64,000 bases of DNA from Citrobacter freundii (GCF_029717145.1 NZ_CP099222.1:3782001-3846000); one strand, 5' to 3'; positions 27,379 to 36,357 are shown, numbered from the stretch's first letter. Made by a program: numbers and translations. Notes: generated by a model from the sequence alone, not told the origin.

Positions 27379-27629
27379 ATAAAACATATAAAAGGCGCAG
27401 AATAATAAATATCACAAAATATATTATATTTTATTAATTAATCCTGTAAAACTTATTTTCGATTTTAACATATTCACCTAAGCCATTCAAACGCTCAATT
27501 CTACATTCATTATCAACAATTCTTAATTCCCCCTACAGTCCTTTCAAGAATAAAATGTCCAAACCTAAAATTCTTTAGGCTCCCTCCATTTATTGCCGGG
27601 AATATTTAATTTTATATGGATGTTAACAA
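27379..27629 (+). promoter_or_regulatory. AT-rich promoter region of the fimbrial operon
   Basis: About 250 bp, visibly much richer in A+T than the flanking genes (for example TATATTATATTTTATTAATTAA near 27420), with no credible ORF. Such regions commonly bind H-NS and hold phase or environmental control of fimbriae. I see no invertible element with flanking inverted repeats. Confidence 0.55.
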
Positions 27630-28214
27630 ATGAATAAGTTGAGCATTGCTGCGGCAGCAATTGTTTTCGCACTGGGTTCAGCATCTGCATTCGCAGATGA
27701 TGTAGGTCTGATCACTTTTGATGGTGCCGTTACTGACACCACCTGCACCATCACCACTAACAACGGTGTTGACGCCAACAACGTCACCATCACCATGCCA
27801 GTGGTAAAAGTCAGCGAAGTTGAAGGGGCGACCACCGACACTGGCGGCGTTGGTTCCAAAGAATTCGAACTGCATCTGAGCGGTTGCCCGACAACGCTGA
27901 CCAAAGCGTCAGCCACCTTCACCTCTCAGCAGTTCGCTGAACTGTCTAACGGTACCCTGAAAACCGATCCGAGCGTTGCTGGACATGCCGATAACGTAAG
28001 CCTGGCGCTGTATAACAACGGTTCCAGCAACACTGACCGCATCGAGGTTGGCCTGCCGGCGAACAACACTCAGACAGCAACGCTGGACGAAGGTGTTGGC
28101 GTACTGGCTTACCGCGTGGCTTACGTTCCAAGCGCAGACTGGGTGAAAGGGACGACTGATATCACCGCCGGTAAAGTCAGCAGCAACGCTACCTTTACTA
28201 TGTCCTACGAGTAA
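27630..28214 (+). CDS. Major fimbrial subunit of a chaperone-usher operon
   Basis: A 194-residue pilin-like protein. The signal peptide is about 22 residues (AAAAIVFALGSASAFA cleavage region). It is followed by a beta-strand donor segment (VGLITFDGAVTDTTCTI), the first Cys of the typical pilin disulfide (about residue 38), the partner Cys in LSGCP (about 88), and the C-terminal FTMSYE with the penultimate Tyr required for chaperone binding. First gene of seven co-oriented genes. I do not recognise a named E. coli K-12 equivalent; it may belong to the Salmonella-type fimbrial families. Translation starts at ATG 27630. Confidence 0.88.
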   Translation: MNKLSIAAAAIVFALGSASAFADDVGLITFDGAVTDTTCTITTNNGVDANNVTITMPVVKVSEVEGATTDTGGVGSKEFELHLSGCPTTLTKASATFTSQQFAELSNGTLKTDPSVAGHADNVSLALYNNGSSNTDRIEVGLPANNTQTATLDEGVGVLAYRVAYVPSADWVKGTTDITAGKVSSNATFTMSYE

Positions 28215-28232
28215 TCACGCCGTAGTTGGATT

Positions 28233-28259
28233 ATGCGCCTGCCTTTTCCGCAGGCGCAT
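28233..28259 (+). other. Strong hairpin between major pilin and chaperone genes
   Basis: ATGCGCCTGC (28233-28242) pairs perfectly with GCAGGCGCAT (28250-28259), 7-nt loop, no U-run. Its place, after the most abundant subunit and 14 bp before the chaperone start, fits a partial terminator or 3' stabiliser that raises pilin over chaperone/usher expression. Confidence 0.7.
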
Positions 28260-28273
28260 CGCAGGGAGCATAT

Positions 28274-28996
28274 ATGCATCGTTACACCCAATTTACCCTC
28301 GCTGCTCTGGTATGCGCCAGCGCTGCGTTAAGCACATTTAGCGCCAGTGCGGACATCGTTATCTCCGGCACTCGCGTTGTGTATCCACAGTCATCCAAAG
28401 ACGTTACCGTCAAGATGGAAAACCGTGGCAACAAACCGCTGCTGGTGCAGTCCTGGCTGGACGACGGTCGTGATACGGTTAATCCACAAGAGCTGAAATT
28501 ACCGTTTATCGTCACGCCACCGGTCTCGCGCGTTGATCCGTCAAAAGGCCAGACCGTCCGTATTACGTGGACCGGGCAGGCCCTGCCTCAGGATCGGGAA
28601 TCTCTGTTCTGGTTTAACGTGCTGGAAGTTCCGCCAAAGGCAAAAGACGCCAATGCCCAGAACGTCCTGCAGCTCGCGTTCCGCACCCGTATTAAGATGT
28701 TTTTTCGCCCGGACGGTTTACAGGGCGATCCGGCCACCGCGGCGGGAAATATGAAATGGTCACAGCAGGGCGGAACACTGGTTGCCAATAATAGCAGTCC
28801 TTATTACGTATCGATGGCAAGCGCCACTATTACGGCAAGCGGTAAGAAAATAAATGTCGATTCCCATACGATCTCACCGCTATCAAGTGAAGTTATTCCG
28901 CTAAAAAACACGCCTAATATATCAGGTGGAAAAATAGAATATGCCGCAATTAATGATTTCGGTGGGATAGAGAAGCACCAGGCCAGCATTAATTAA
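28274..28996 (+). CDS. Periplasmic fimbrial chaperone (PapD family)
   Basis: 240 residues from MHRYTQFTLA, with a signal peptide ending SASADIVI. The PapD/FimC family features are visible: GTRVVYP at the first strand, VKMENRGNKPLLVQSWLD, the conserved P-P-x-x-R-x-x-P-x-x-x-Q-x-x-R pattern in TPPVSRVDPSKGQTVRI, and ESLFWFNVLEVPP before the donor strand. RTRIKMFFRP continues domain 1 into domain 2. It folds subunits and caps them in the periplasm. The ribosome site GGGAGC lies 6-8 nt before ATG 28274; the in-frame ATG at 28226 is within the pilin 3' region and unlikely. Confidence 0.95.
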   Translation: MHRYTQFTLAALVCASAALSTFSASADIVISGTRVVYPQSSKDVTVKMENRGNKPLLVQSWLDDGRDTVNPQELKLPFIVTPPVSRVDPSKGQTVRITWTGQALPQDRESLFWFNVLEVPPKAKDANAQNVLQLAFRTRIKMFFRPDGLQGDPATAAGNMKWSQQGGTLVANNSSPYYVSMASATITASGKKINVDSHTISPLSSEVIPLKNTPNISGGKIEYAAINDFGGIEKHQASIN

Positions 28997-29041
28997 TTAC
29001 CGCGCTGAAGGATATCAGCATCCAGAAGAGATAAGGGAACT

Positions 29042-31597
29042 ATGCTTTTTCGTCGATCATTATTGTGTACAGCTATTTATATTGCACTCCAGTCTCCAGT
29101 AATGGCAGAAGAAGCATCTCCAGTTTTAGCGGATGATGTTGAATTTAACGATCAATTTCTCTTCAATACTGGCTCAAACATCGACGTAAGTCGTTATTCA
29201 AAAGGCAACCCAGTCCCACCGGGTACCTATAAAACGCAGATCCTGCTGAATGGTCAGCGTAAATTGCTGGACGATTTTACCTTCAACGATAATGGCACGC
29301 CACGCGCTACGCCCTGCTTCACTAGCAAGTTATTGACGCAAATTGGCGTCAAAACAGCAGGGATGGATCTCGAGTCTGCTGAATGTGTCGATCTTGCTAA
29401 ACAGTTCCCGCAGTCCTCATGGAATTATGATATCGGCACTCAGGAACTGTCACTCTCCATGCCGCAGATTTACGTCCTCAAAAACCCTAACGGATACGTC
29501 GATCCTTCGTTATGGCAGGATGGTATTCCGGTGGCAATGTTTTCTTATGATCTCAACAGCTGGCATTCGGAAAACAGCGGTAGCAGCTCTGACTCGGCCT
29601 ATGCCGGATTAAAATACGGTGCCAATTTTGGCGCATGGCATCTGCGTGCCAGAGGTAACGCGAACTGGGACAAAGACAACGGCAGCGAATACTCTAGCCA
29701 GGATATTTATCTACAGCGTGATATCACGGCATTGCGCTCGCAGTTTCTGGTTGGCGACTCCTTTACCCGCGGTGATGCCTTTGATTCCTTCAGCCTGCGC
29801 GGCGTTCGTTTTTATAACGATGACCGTATGCTCCCCGGCGGGGCGTCAACCTTCGCCCCGGAAATTCGCGGCGTGGCAAAAAGCAACGCCAAGGTCACGA
29901 TTAAGCAAAGCGGCAGTAAAATTTATGAAACCACGGTGCCGCCCGGCCCCTTCGCTATCAACGATCTCAGCACCACCGGCTATGGCAGCAATCTGGATGT
30001 TTCTATTGAAGAAGCCGACGGCAGCGTGCGCACCTTCTCGGTGCCCTACTCCTCCGTCACACAGATGCTGCGTCCTGGCTATGGTCGCTGGGACGTTGGC
30101 GCAGGCGAACTGCACGACAATGGCTTAAAAGAGAAGCCTCGACTGGGCTACGCCAGCGGCTACTACGGCCTGAATAATACCTTCACTGTTTACACCGGTG
30201 CTCAGTACATGGACGTCGGCTATTACGCTGGCTTGCTGGGTATCGCCACCAATACGCCAGTGGGTGCCTTCGCTTTTGATGTTACGCACTCAAATACATC
30301 GGTCGACGATCTGGACACCCTCACCGGGCAGAGCTATCGCATCACCTGGAGTAAGCTGATTGAAGATTCGCAAACGTCTTTCAACATTGCCGCCTACCGT
30401 TTCTCGACTGAAAACTACATGTCGCTGCGCGATGCCGCCACGCTAAACGATAACGTGAAGCACAACGGATCGGATGCAAACAATGAGTTCAGCAATTTCC
30501 AACGCATGAAAAACCAGTTCCAAATCAATATCAGCCAGCCGGTCTCTCTGTGGGATTCCAGCAGCGGGAACCTGTATGTGAACGGGAGTTGGGAGGACTA
30601 CTGGAACAAGTCGTCATCGACCTCGCAATACAGCATCGGCTACAGCGATTCCTTCTCGTGGGCCAGCTACAGCCTTTCCGTTCAGCGCACCTATAACGAA
30701 TACGGTGATAAAGACGACAGCGTTTACTTAAGTCTGAGTATTCCGCTGGAAAACCTGTTCGGTCGTAACAAAAGGCCGCTCGGTTTTTCCACCGTCAACA
30801 TGAGCGTCAACAGTGATCTGAAGTCGAACAATAACTTCGCCACCAGCGCCAACGGTAACACTGACGACTATCGCTTTAACTATAGCGTTAACACCAGCGC
30901 CAGCCGTAGTGACAGCGGCTCAATTAACCAGGTTGGCGGCTACGGTAGCTACAACAGCTCACTGGGGCCACTCAGCGTGTCGGCTTCCGCATCCGACGAT
31001 AACAGCCGTCAATATTCATTAAGTTACAGCGGCGGCATGTTGCTGCACTCCGGCGGCCTGACGCTGGCGCCGAACAGCATCGGCGATACCGACACGCTGG
31101 CACTGGTTCACGCTTCGGGTGCCAAAGGCGCGCGCTTAACCAATGGCGACGGCGAAATTAACCGCTTTGGCTATGCCATCCAGCCTTATCTGTCCGCTTA
31201 CCGGGAAAATAATGTAGGCATCAATATCGACAAAATGGAACACGACGTCGAGGTGAAAAACACCAGCTCCGTGGTGATTCCGCGCAGCGGCGCCGTGGTA
31301 CGGGTGGATTTCGAAACCGATGAAGGACGTTCACTGCTGCTGGAGTTGCAACGTACCGATAACGGCTTTATCCCGCTCGGCGCGGATGTGCAAAACGAAA
31401 AAGGTGAATCTATCGGGACCGTCGGACAGGCCGGTATGGCGTACGTTCGCGGTGTCGTTGATAGCGGAAAACTGCTTGTCATCTGGGGCAGCGGCAGCGA
31501 CGGACGCTGCACCGTCAACTATCAGCTCGATAGCGAGAAAGCTGAACAGAAAGTTGGCCTTACCCGTCTACTGAGTAACCAACGTTGCCAGATGTAA
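29042..31597 (+). CDS. Outer-membrane fimbrial usher
   Basis: An 851-residue usher that assembles and exports fimbriae. Signal peptide (LQSPVMAEEA), the N-terminal chaperone-binding domain (VEFNDQFLF...DVSRYSKGNPVPPGTYKTQILLNG), a 24-strand barrel with plug (RGVRFYNDDRMLPGG... typical family run FAPEIRGVAKSNAKVTI), and C-terminal domains ending with a Cys pair (DGRCTVNY...NQRCQM). The length is normal for the family. It starts 45 bp after the chaperone stop, with AAGGGAA before the ATG. The closest named family is not certain. Confidence 0.95.
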   Translation: MLFRRSLLCTAIYIALQSPVMAEEASPVLADDVEFNDQFLFNTGSNIDVSRYSKGNPVPPGTYKTQILLNGQRKLLDDFTFNDNGTPRATPCFTSKLLTQIGVKTAGMDLESAECVDLAKQFPQSSWNYDIGTQELSLSMPQIYVLKNPNGYVDPSLWQDGIPVAMFSYDLNSWHSENSGSSSDSAYAGLKYGANFGAWHLRARGNANWDKDNGSEYSSQDIYLQRDITALRSQFLVGDSFTRGDAFDSFSLRGVRFYNDDRMLPGGASTFAPEIRGVAKSNAKVTIKQSGSKIYETTVPPGPFAINDLSTTGYGSNLDVSIEEADGSVRTFSVPYSSVTQMLRPGYGRWDVGAGELHDNGLKEKPRLGYASGYYGLNNTFTVYTGAQYMDVGYYAGLLGIATNTPVGAFAFDVTHSNTSVDDLDTLTGQSYRITWSKLIEDSQTSFNIAAYRFSTENYMSLRDAATLNDNVKHNGSDANNEFSNFQRMKNQFQINISQPVSLWDSSSGNLYVNGSWEDYWNKSSSTSQYSIGYSDSFSWASYSLSVQRTYNEYGDKDDSVYLSLSIPLENLFGRNKRPLGFSTVNMSVNSDLKSNNNFATSANGNTDDYRFNYSVNTSASRSDSGSINQVGGYGSYNSSLGPLSVSASASDDNSRQYSLSYSGGMLLHSGGLTLAPNSIGDTDTLALVHASGAKGARLTNGDGEINRFGYAIQPYLSAYRENNVGINIDKMEHDVEVKNTSSVVIPRSGAVVRVDFETDEGRSLLLELQRTDNGFIPLGADVQNEKGESIGTVGQAGMAYVRGVVDSGKLLVIWGSGSDGRCTVNYQLDSEKAEQKVGLTRLLSNQRCQM

Positions 31598-31619
31598 TGG
31601 CATTATTTTTACAGGGATT

Positions 31620-32201
31620 ATGAAGATAATGAGACTGAAAAAACTCTACCTACTGGGCTGTAGCGGACTGCTGTTCGCAACCGCATACCCAACCCAGGCG
31701 ACATCACTGGATGTCACCTTTACCGCAACGCTACGCGAAACCACCTGTGATATGGCTATCGAAGGCGGCAGTGGTACTGGTCAAGACAACACCATTCCCA
31801 TTGGCTCGGGAGGAACCGTCAGCCTCGATAAAATCGTCAACGGCGACAGTGCAGCACAGGCGACTTTTAAGCTGAAAATCACCGAATGCCCGGACAGCTT
31901 ACAAGGGCTAAAAACCACCATAACGGGCACCAAGTCTGGCTATTCCGACTACATCATAGTTAACGGAGCAGGAACGGCTGATGCCGCAAGCTACCTCGGT
32001 CTTACTATCGCCAGGGGTTCCGCAACCGATGCGCCTTTCATCATTAACGCCACTACTGATACGGGCCGGATAGTCTGGAGCAGCGCGGAAATCAGCGCTA
32101 AAGAAGTGTCGTTAGTCGCCGCATTAGCGGAAACCAGCAAAGGCAAAGGCACCACAGGTGACTTTAGCGCCGTGGCGACCTTCAACTTCACCTACGAATA
32201 A
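31620..32201 (+). CDS. Minor fimbrial subunit 1
   Basis: A 193-residue pilin-type protein. Signal peptide MKIMRLKKLYLLGCSGLLF...AYPTQA, then strand LDVTFTATLRETTCDM with the first Cys, the partner Cys in ITECP, and a C-terminal TFNFTYE ending with the penultimate Tyr. Located 22 bp after the usher, so translated from the same mRNA. ATG 31629 (MRLKK) is an equally good start. The sequence is closest in layout to the major pilin of this operon, so it may be an alternative or adaptor subunit. Confidence 0.85.
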   Translation: MKIMRLKKLYLLGCSGLLFATAYPTQATSLDVTFTATLRETTCDMAIEGGSGTGQDNTIPIGSGGTVSLDKIVNGDSAAQATFKLKITECPDSLQGLKTTITGTKSGYSDYIIVNGAGTADAASYLGLTIARGSATDAPFIINATTDTGRIVWSSAEISAKEVSLVAALAETSKGKGTTGDFSAVATFNFTYE

Positions 32202-32223
32202 TCATCAGAAAAGGGATCTCTTG

Positions 32224-32781
32224 ATGAAAAAATTATCATTTCTGGGCGGCGTTGCCGGTGCAGTGCTTTTTTCTGCTCACTCTTTTGCCGCAATAACCGG
32301 TACCGCCAGCGTTTCGGCAACCTTTACCACGACCGTCTCGGCAGGCACCTGTACGGCACAAATTCAGAACACCGGTGGTCAGGCTATCAGTACATTGGAT
32401 TTCGGCGAGGTCTTTAAGTCAGATCTGGTCAATCAAAGCCGCAGCGAGCCGTTCAAAGTGGCCTTTACCGACTGCGCGGGCGTCAAAACCGCCAGCTATC
32501 AGGTCGTCTCCGGTACCGGGGGCGGGTGTTCAGGGCCAAGCACTAACGGAGATTCATTCTCTGCTGGTAACGCCACCGGTTTTGAAGTCTGGCAAGGCGT
32601 AGCCGGAACAGGAACGCTGCTAAGCTGCAATACCAAGCCCGCGCAAACGCTCACCATGAGCGGCAGTACGCTCGATGTTGCTTTTGCCTCCCGTATTGTT
32701 ATCGCCAAGGATAGAACGATTTCCAACGTCACGGCAGGCAGCGTCAGCGCGCCGGTCACGTTTGTTGTCACCTATCAGTAA
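32224..32781 (+). CDS. Minor fimbrial subunit 2
   Basis: 185 residues from MKKLSFLGGVAGAVLFSAHSFA, a clear signal peptide. The mature part has ATFTTTVSAGTCTA with the first Cys, FTDCAG with the partner, a second pair (GGCSGP and LLSCNT), and ends PVTFVVTYQ with the pilin C-terminal pattern. The second cysteine pair is unusual for a simple pilin and suggests a tip or adaptor role, which is inference. 22 bp after the previous gene, ribosome site AAGGGA. Confidence 0.85.
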   Translation: MKKLSFLGGVAGAVLFSAHSFAAITGTASVSATFTTTVSAGTCTAQIQNTGGQAISTLDFGEVFKSDLVNQSRSEPFKVAFTDCAGVKTASYQVVSGTGGGCSGPSTNGDSFSAGNATGFEVWQGVAGTGTLLSCNTKPAQTLTMSGSTLDVAFASRIVIAKDRTISNVTAGSVSAPVTFVVTYQ

Positions 32782-32802
32782 ACCTAGAGGAGTAGAGCCG
32801 TC

Positions 32803-33420
32803 ATGCCATTCAACATCCAAATACTCTCTTCACTAGGGAGAGCACTACTGATAATGGGAGTGACTGGCGGACTCTACACTGCCCCCTGCTTTGCGGATGA
32901 GGACGCGGGAGGTCTGGACGTCACTCTCACGGCTAACGTCGTGGAGAACACTTGCCAGATCTCCCTCTCAGATAACGGATTGGTTCATTTACCGATCGTT
33001 TCACGGGGTTGGTTTTACAACGGCGACGGCACAACACGTCTGCAGCCGGGCGATGCCGACAGCGGCACGCAGTTTAGTGTCAACGTTGAAAGCTGCACTA
33101 ATGATACGGCAACGGTTAACGCAATGGTGTTCCGCTTTCAGCCGCAAAACGGCACCTGGCCTGCCGAGAGCCAGCAGGTATTTATCAACGACACACCCGC
33201 GGCCACTGGCGGGGCGGAAAACGTCGGCATCGTGATTTTCTCCAGCAGCGATAACCGTAACGTCGTCAATAGCGACGGCAGTTCATCCGTCGCCATTGAT
33301 GTTTCAACATCAGCCAACTATCTGACCCGTTACGACTTTTACGCCCGCTACCAGAATACCGGCATCGTGAGCGCCGGAAAGATCACCAGCCATGTGCTGG
33401 TTGATGCTATTTATCAATAA
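32803..33420 (+). CDS. Minor fimbrial subunit 3
   Basis: 205 residues. Signal peptide (LLIMGVTGGLYTAPCFA), then DVTLTANVVENTCQISL with the first Cys, VESCTND with the partner, and a C-terminal HVLVDAIYQ. Pilin-like but with a long middle insertion (FRFQPQNGTWPAESQQVFIND). Probably an adaptor joining shaft and adhesin, judging only by its place just before the adhesin. 21 bp after the previous gene with AGAGGAG upstream. Confidence 0.85.
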   Translation: MPFNIQILSSLGRALLIMGVTGGLYTAPCFADEDAGGLDVTLTANVVENTCQISLSDNGLVHLPIVSRGWFYNGDGTTRLQPGDADSGTQFSVNVESCTNDTATVNAMVFRFQPQNGTWPAESQQVFINDTPAATGGAENVGIVIFSSSDNRNVVNSDGSSSVAIDVSTSANYLTRYDFYARYQNTGIVSAGKITSHVLVDAIYQ

Positions 33421-33434
33421 TCAAGGAAGATGAC

Positions 33435-34520
33435 ATGATTAAATATCTACTACTCCCGGTAGCGCTATTGGCCCTGAGTTTTAATGCCAGCGCAAGCACA
33501 GAATGCCGCCTCTCACAGAGTGGCAAAAGTGGCACTATGGCGCTGAATGGCGGAGGGACAAACCCGATTTCATTTCACTATGTGAGCGACGACGTCTCAG
33601 GCTCCATCTATGAACTCACCTATTTTGATCCCTCGCTTGACCGTGATCTCTGGACCTATTGCAATAACGGAAAGGACGGCGTGGCATTTTATATGAATAC
33701 CACCGAAGCCTCGAGGGTCAATATGACCGATGGCAGAGCGCTTTATCCTACCAATGTCGACGGTATTTACTATGCGGTAAAAATGTATAGCACCGGCGGA
33801 GGCGGCGGTTATTTTCCGTCGTCTAGTGGAGGCTCGTGGGTCATGGTCGACAGCGGTAGCATAGACTACTGGGACAGCAAGCAAATGAAAGCTACCGTAA
33901 CGCTATATCAGGGTAGCGGGTTTGCTGGAAATGTTAACAACGTCAGCGCGATTACACCAAAAGATTCACGCACGCTGGGGCAAATTCGCATCGGCACCGC
34001 AGATTCTGATGATAACAACCCGTGGACCATCAACGTTACGCCGACCAGCTTTAGCGTGCCGGTTTACGCAGCAACCTGCACCGCGGTATCGGCCAATAAC
34101 GGCACCAATAACGTTGATTTTGGCGAGATCATGATGTCATCGCTCAGAGATGGCTACTGGCCATATCAGAATTTTACGTTGCAGATGAAGTACTGTACCA
34201 ACACCGTGTGGATGCGTTTTAAACTGACTTCAACGGCCAGCACCACCAATGGCACTGGTTATATGCTCCTCAAAAACACGCTGAGTGGCAGCAATGCGGC
34301 GAAAGGGATTGGCGTTTACGTGCAAACCAATGTGATAACTCGCGAGGGAGACGGAGGCTTTAAACCCGGAGCTGAAATCTGGAGTCCAATGACGAGCGTC
34401 GCGAATAGCCTCTCCCTCGACCTGCCTTTTTATGCACGTATTTACGAGCTCGATGATGGTAGTACAGTGACCGCCGGTGAATTTAAGGCCATTGGCACCT
34501 TCACCATCGACTACTTTTGA
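33435..34520 (+). CDS. Two-domain fimbrial tip adhesin
   Basis: 361 residues, about twice the length of the other subunits, and last in the operon, the usual position of the adhesin. The signal peptide ends SASTECRL. The N-terminal half (about 20-200) is a receptor-binding-type domain with two Cys (ECRL, TYCNNG) and a glycine-rich STGGGGGYF loop. The C-terminal half (about 205-361) is a pilin domain starting VPVYAATCTAVSANNGTNNVDFGEI, with its Cys partner in MKYCTN and the end GTFTIDYF. The ligand is unknown. The stop is only 2 nt from the yadE stop on the other strand, leaving no room for a terminator. Confidence 0.88.
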   Translation: MIKYLLLPVALLALSFNASASTECRLSQSGKSGTMALNGGGTNPISFHYVSDDVSGSIYELTYFDPSLDRDLWTYCNNGKDGVAFYMNTTEASRVNMTDGRALYPTNVDGIYYAVKMYSTGGGGGYFPSSSGGSWVMVDSGSIDYWDSKQMKATVTLYQGSGFAGNVNNVSAITPKDSRTLGQIRIGTADSDDNNPWTINVTPTSFSVPVYAATCTAVSANNGTNNVDFGEIMMSSLRDGYWPYQNFTLQMKYCTNTVWMRFKLTSTASTTNGTGYMLLKNTLSGSNAAKGIGVYVQTNVITREGDGGFKPGAEIWSPMTSVANSLSLDLPFYARIYELDDGSTVTAGEFKAIGTFTIDYF

Positions 34521-34522
34521 TT

Positions 34523-35752
34523 TTACCCCTGCGGCTGGTTACTGATCAGCCGCGACATCGTCTCTAGCGAATCCGTTCTTAAAATATAAAGCCTTTTCAA
34601 TAAGAACGGATTATCCCCCGGTTTCACCTTCCCTTTCACCGTCGTCACCGCTAAGTGAAACCCCGCCTCTCCTGCCGCTATCACCGCCGTAGCGTTATAA
34701 CTGCCAAAGGGGTATGAGAGGTACAGCACATGCGGATTAAACTGCGCCAGCGCGCGCCGCGAACGGGCAAAATCAAACAGGATATTATGGTGGCTACGAC
34801 TCAGCAGGATCGGCCGACGGTAACCATCTACCCGATGTAAAAAATGGGTATGTGACTGAAAGTCAAACACATCCCTGATGCCATTCAATTCAGAGACGCT
34901 CATAAACTGCAGCGATTTTGGATCCCACTTTTGCGGATGCCGCTTAATACGCGATGAGATAATAAACGCCGTTGCTTTCATGCCGTATTGTTTCAACACC
35001 GGATACGCATAGCGGCTAACCGACTTCAGGCCATCGTCAAAGGTTACCACCACCGCGCGCGCGGGCAGATTAGCGCGGTTACGCACGTAGTCTTCTAACT
35101 GGTACATCGTCAGCGTGGTGTAGCCCATATCACGCAGCCAGGTCATCTGGTTGCTGAAAGCACGTACGGAAGTGGTCGTCGAGGTATGGCGAAAACGGGT
35201 GTTCTCTTCATCACGCAGAATGTGATGGTAAGTCAGCACCGGGATCCCATTATCGGTCTGAGCATCTAAGGCGCTGATATAAGCCAGCCGCTCGCCAATA
35301 CGGATTTGAAACCACGTCTGGTTCAGCCTGTCTTTCAGCTTGTTTATTATGGGATAGCGCAGATTGTCCGCCAGCACGCCAAACGGCGCACTCCCGGCGT
35401 CGGGGGCGTTATAAACCGGCGTATCTTTCCAGGTGATCAGGTTCTGATTACTCAGGGGCTTATTGAGATCGCCCAGTCCATCTTCGACCTTCTGTCGCCC
35501 CTGGACGCGCTCCAGATGACCTTTATCGATAAATCCCTTACCGAAGCCAAAGGTAAACGCGTAATAGTCTTCGCCACCGGGAATGACCGAGAGGATCTGG
35601 CCCGCACGAATATTCCCTACCGTCACCATTTTATTGCCAACCTGTGCCCAGACAGCAGCATCTTCAGTGGTTTGCATATAGCGCGCAGGCAACGCCGCAA
35701 CCGCAAAACCAGAAAACAGGAACATCAGAATAAGCAGAGCACGCATAACCAT
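34523..35752 (-). CDS. yadE: Putative polysaccharide deacetylase YadE
   Basis: A 409-residue exported NodB/CE4-family protein as in E. coli. Hydrophobic N-terminus ([15 protein letters not shown]) for export. The deacetylase part shows TFDDG (metal Asp pair, about residue 242) and the HxxxH-like SHTHFLH, with YPFG further on. The substrate is not established. The N-terminal region (about 25-140) is SH3-like by family description. ATG 35746 (third codon) is an alternative start. Convergent and nearly touching the fimbrial adhesin gene. Confidence 0.93.
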   Translation of the reverse strand: MVMRALLILMFLFSGFAVAALPARYMQTTEDAAVWAQVGNKMVTVGNIRAGQILSVIPGGEDYYAFTFGFGKGFIDKGHLERVQGRQKVEDGLGDLNKPLSNQNLITWKDTPVYNAPDAGSAPFGVLADNLRYPIINKLKDRLNQTWFQIRIGERLAYISALDAQTDNGIPVLTYHHILRDEENTRFRHTSTTTSVRAFSNQMTWLRDMGYTTLTMYQLEDYVRNRANLPARAVVVTFDDGLKSVSRYAYPVLKQYGMKATAFIISSRIKRHPQKWDPKSLQFMSVSELNGIRDVFDFQSHTHFLHRVDGYRRPILLSRSHHNILFDFARSRRALAQFNPHVLYLSYPFGSYNATAVIAAGEAGFHLAVTTVKGKVKPGDNPFLLKRLYILRTDSLETMSRLISNQPQG

Positions 35753-35756
35753 ATGG

Positions 35757-35785
35757 AATAACCGAGGCGAAAAACCTCGGTTATT
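35757..35785 (-). terminator. 11-bp hairpin between yadI and yadE
   Basis: AATAACCGAGG (35757-35767) pairs with CCTCGGTTATT (35775-35785), loop CGAAAAA. It follows yadI by 28 bp and could terminate it, but it ends 4 nt before the yadE ATG, so it also forms the leader of yadE and would hold the only GAGG of that region in its stem. Confidence 0.6.
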
Positions 35786-35813
35786 GTAGCAAAAGCATCA
35801 TCAATACCAATGC

Positions 35814-36254
35814 TTAATACTCATACAAATCATGCTTCAACACAAAGGGGGGATTTTTCTGTTGCTGATGCCACAGGCTGGTGACATCAGGACCGCCGAG
35901 GGAAACAATTTGATTGCGAAACGCCGCGCTGCTCATCGATTCTCGCGACAAAAGCATTCGCTCAAGCAATGGATACGTCACGCCTGAGATCACTTCACAC
36001 TGGGAATGTTTATGGCTCATCAATGCCGCCGCGCGATAAGGCGCAGCACCTGGAATATCCGTCAGGAATATCACACCCTCGCCAGAATCTGTGTCATGCA
36101 GGGCATCGCACATCATCCGACTTAACATATTTGAACTCAGTCCACGCCAAAACCCTACCGCCCGGCATTGCGCCTGCGGGCCGAACTTTTTTTCCAGACG
36201 ATGCAGCATATCCTGTGCCGTATCGTCATGACAGGTAATCACCCAACCTAACAT
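35814..36254 (-). CDS. yadI: PTS EIIA component, mannose/Aga family (YadI)
   Basis: 146 residues, similar in length and sequence to E. coli YadI. It begins MLGWVITCHDD, in which His9 is the predicted phosphorylation site of the EIIA-Man family, and contains GVIFLTDIPGAAPYRAAAL. No EIIB/EIIC partner genes are nearby, so its sugar, if any, is unknown. Same strand as yadE and yadGH; its own gap of about 100 bp from yadH contains the yadGH terminator. Confidence 0.93.
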   Translation of the reverse strand: MLGWVITCHDDTAQDMLHRLEKKFGPQAQCRAVGFWRGLSSNMLSRMMCDALHDTDSGEGVIFLTDIPGAAPYRAAALMSHKHSQCEVISGVTYPLLERMLLSRESMSSAAFRNQIVSLGGPDVTSLWHQQQKNPPFVLKHDLYEY

Positions 36255-36319
36255 TGCCTACCTCCTTAGCAGACAAGTAGTTTATCAGGGTGATAAATAC
36301 ATAACGGTGATAAACATCA

Positions 36320-36356
36320 AAAGTCTTCCTCTCCCGGTCTGGGAGAGGAAGAAAGA
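36320..36356 (-). terminator. Terminator of yadGH
   Basis: TCTTCCTCTCCC (36324-36335) pairs with GGGAGAGGAAGA (36341-36352), 12 bp perfect, directly downstream of the yadH stop on the minus strand and followed by ACTTTTGATG. Confidence 0.8.
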
Positions 36357-36357
36357 A

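Noticed and set aside
27379..27629. Invertible fim-type switch upstream of the major pilin
   Set aside because: No pair of inverted repeats flanking a promoter and no recombinase gene was found near the operon.
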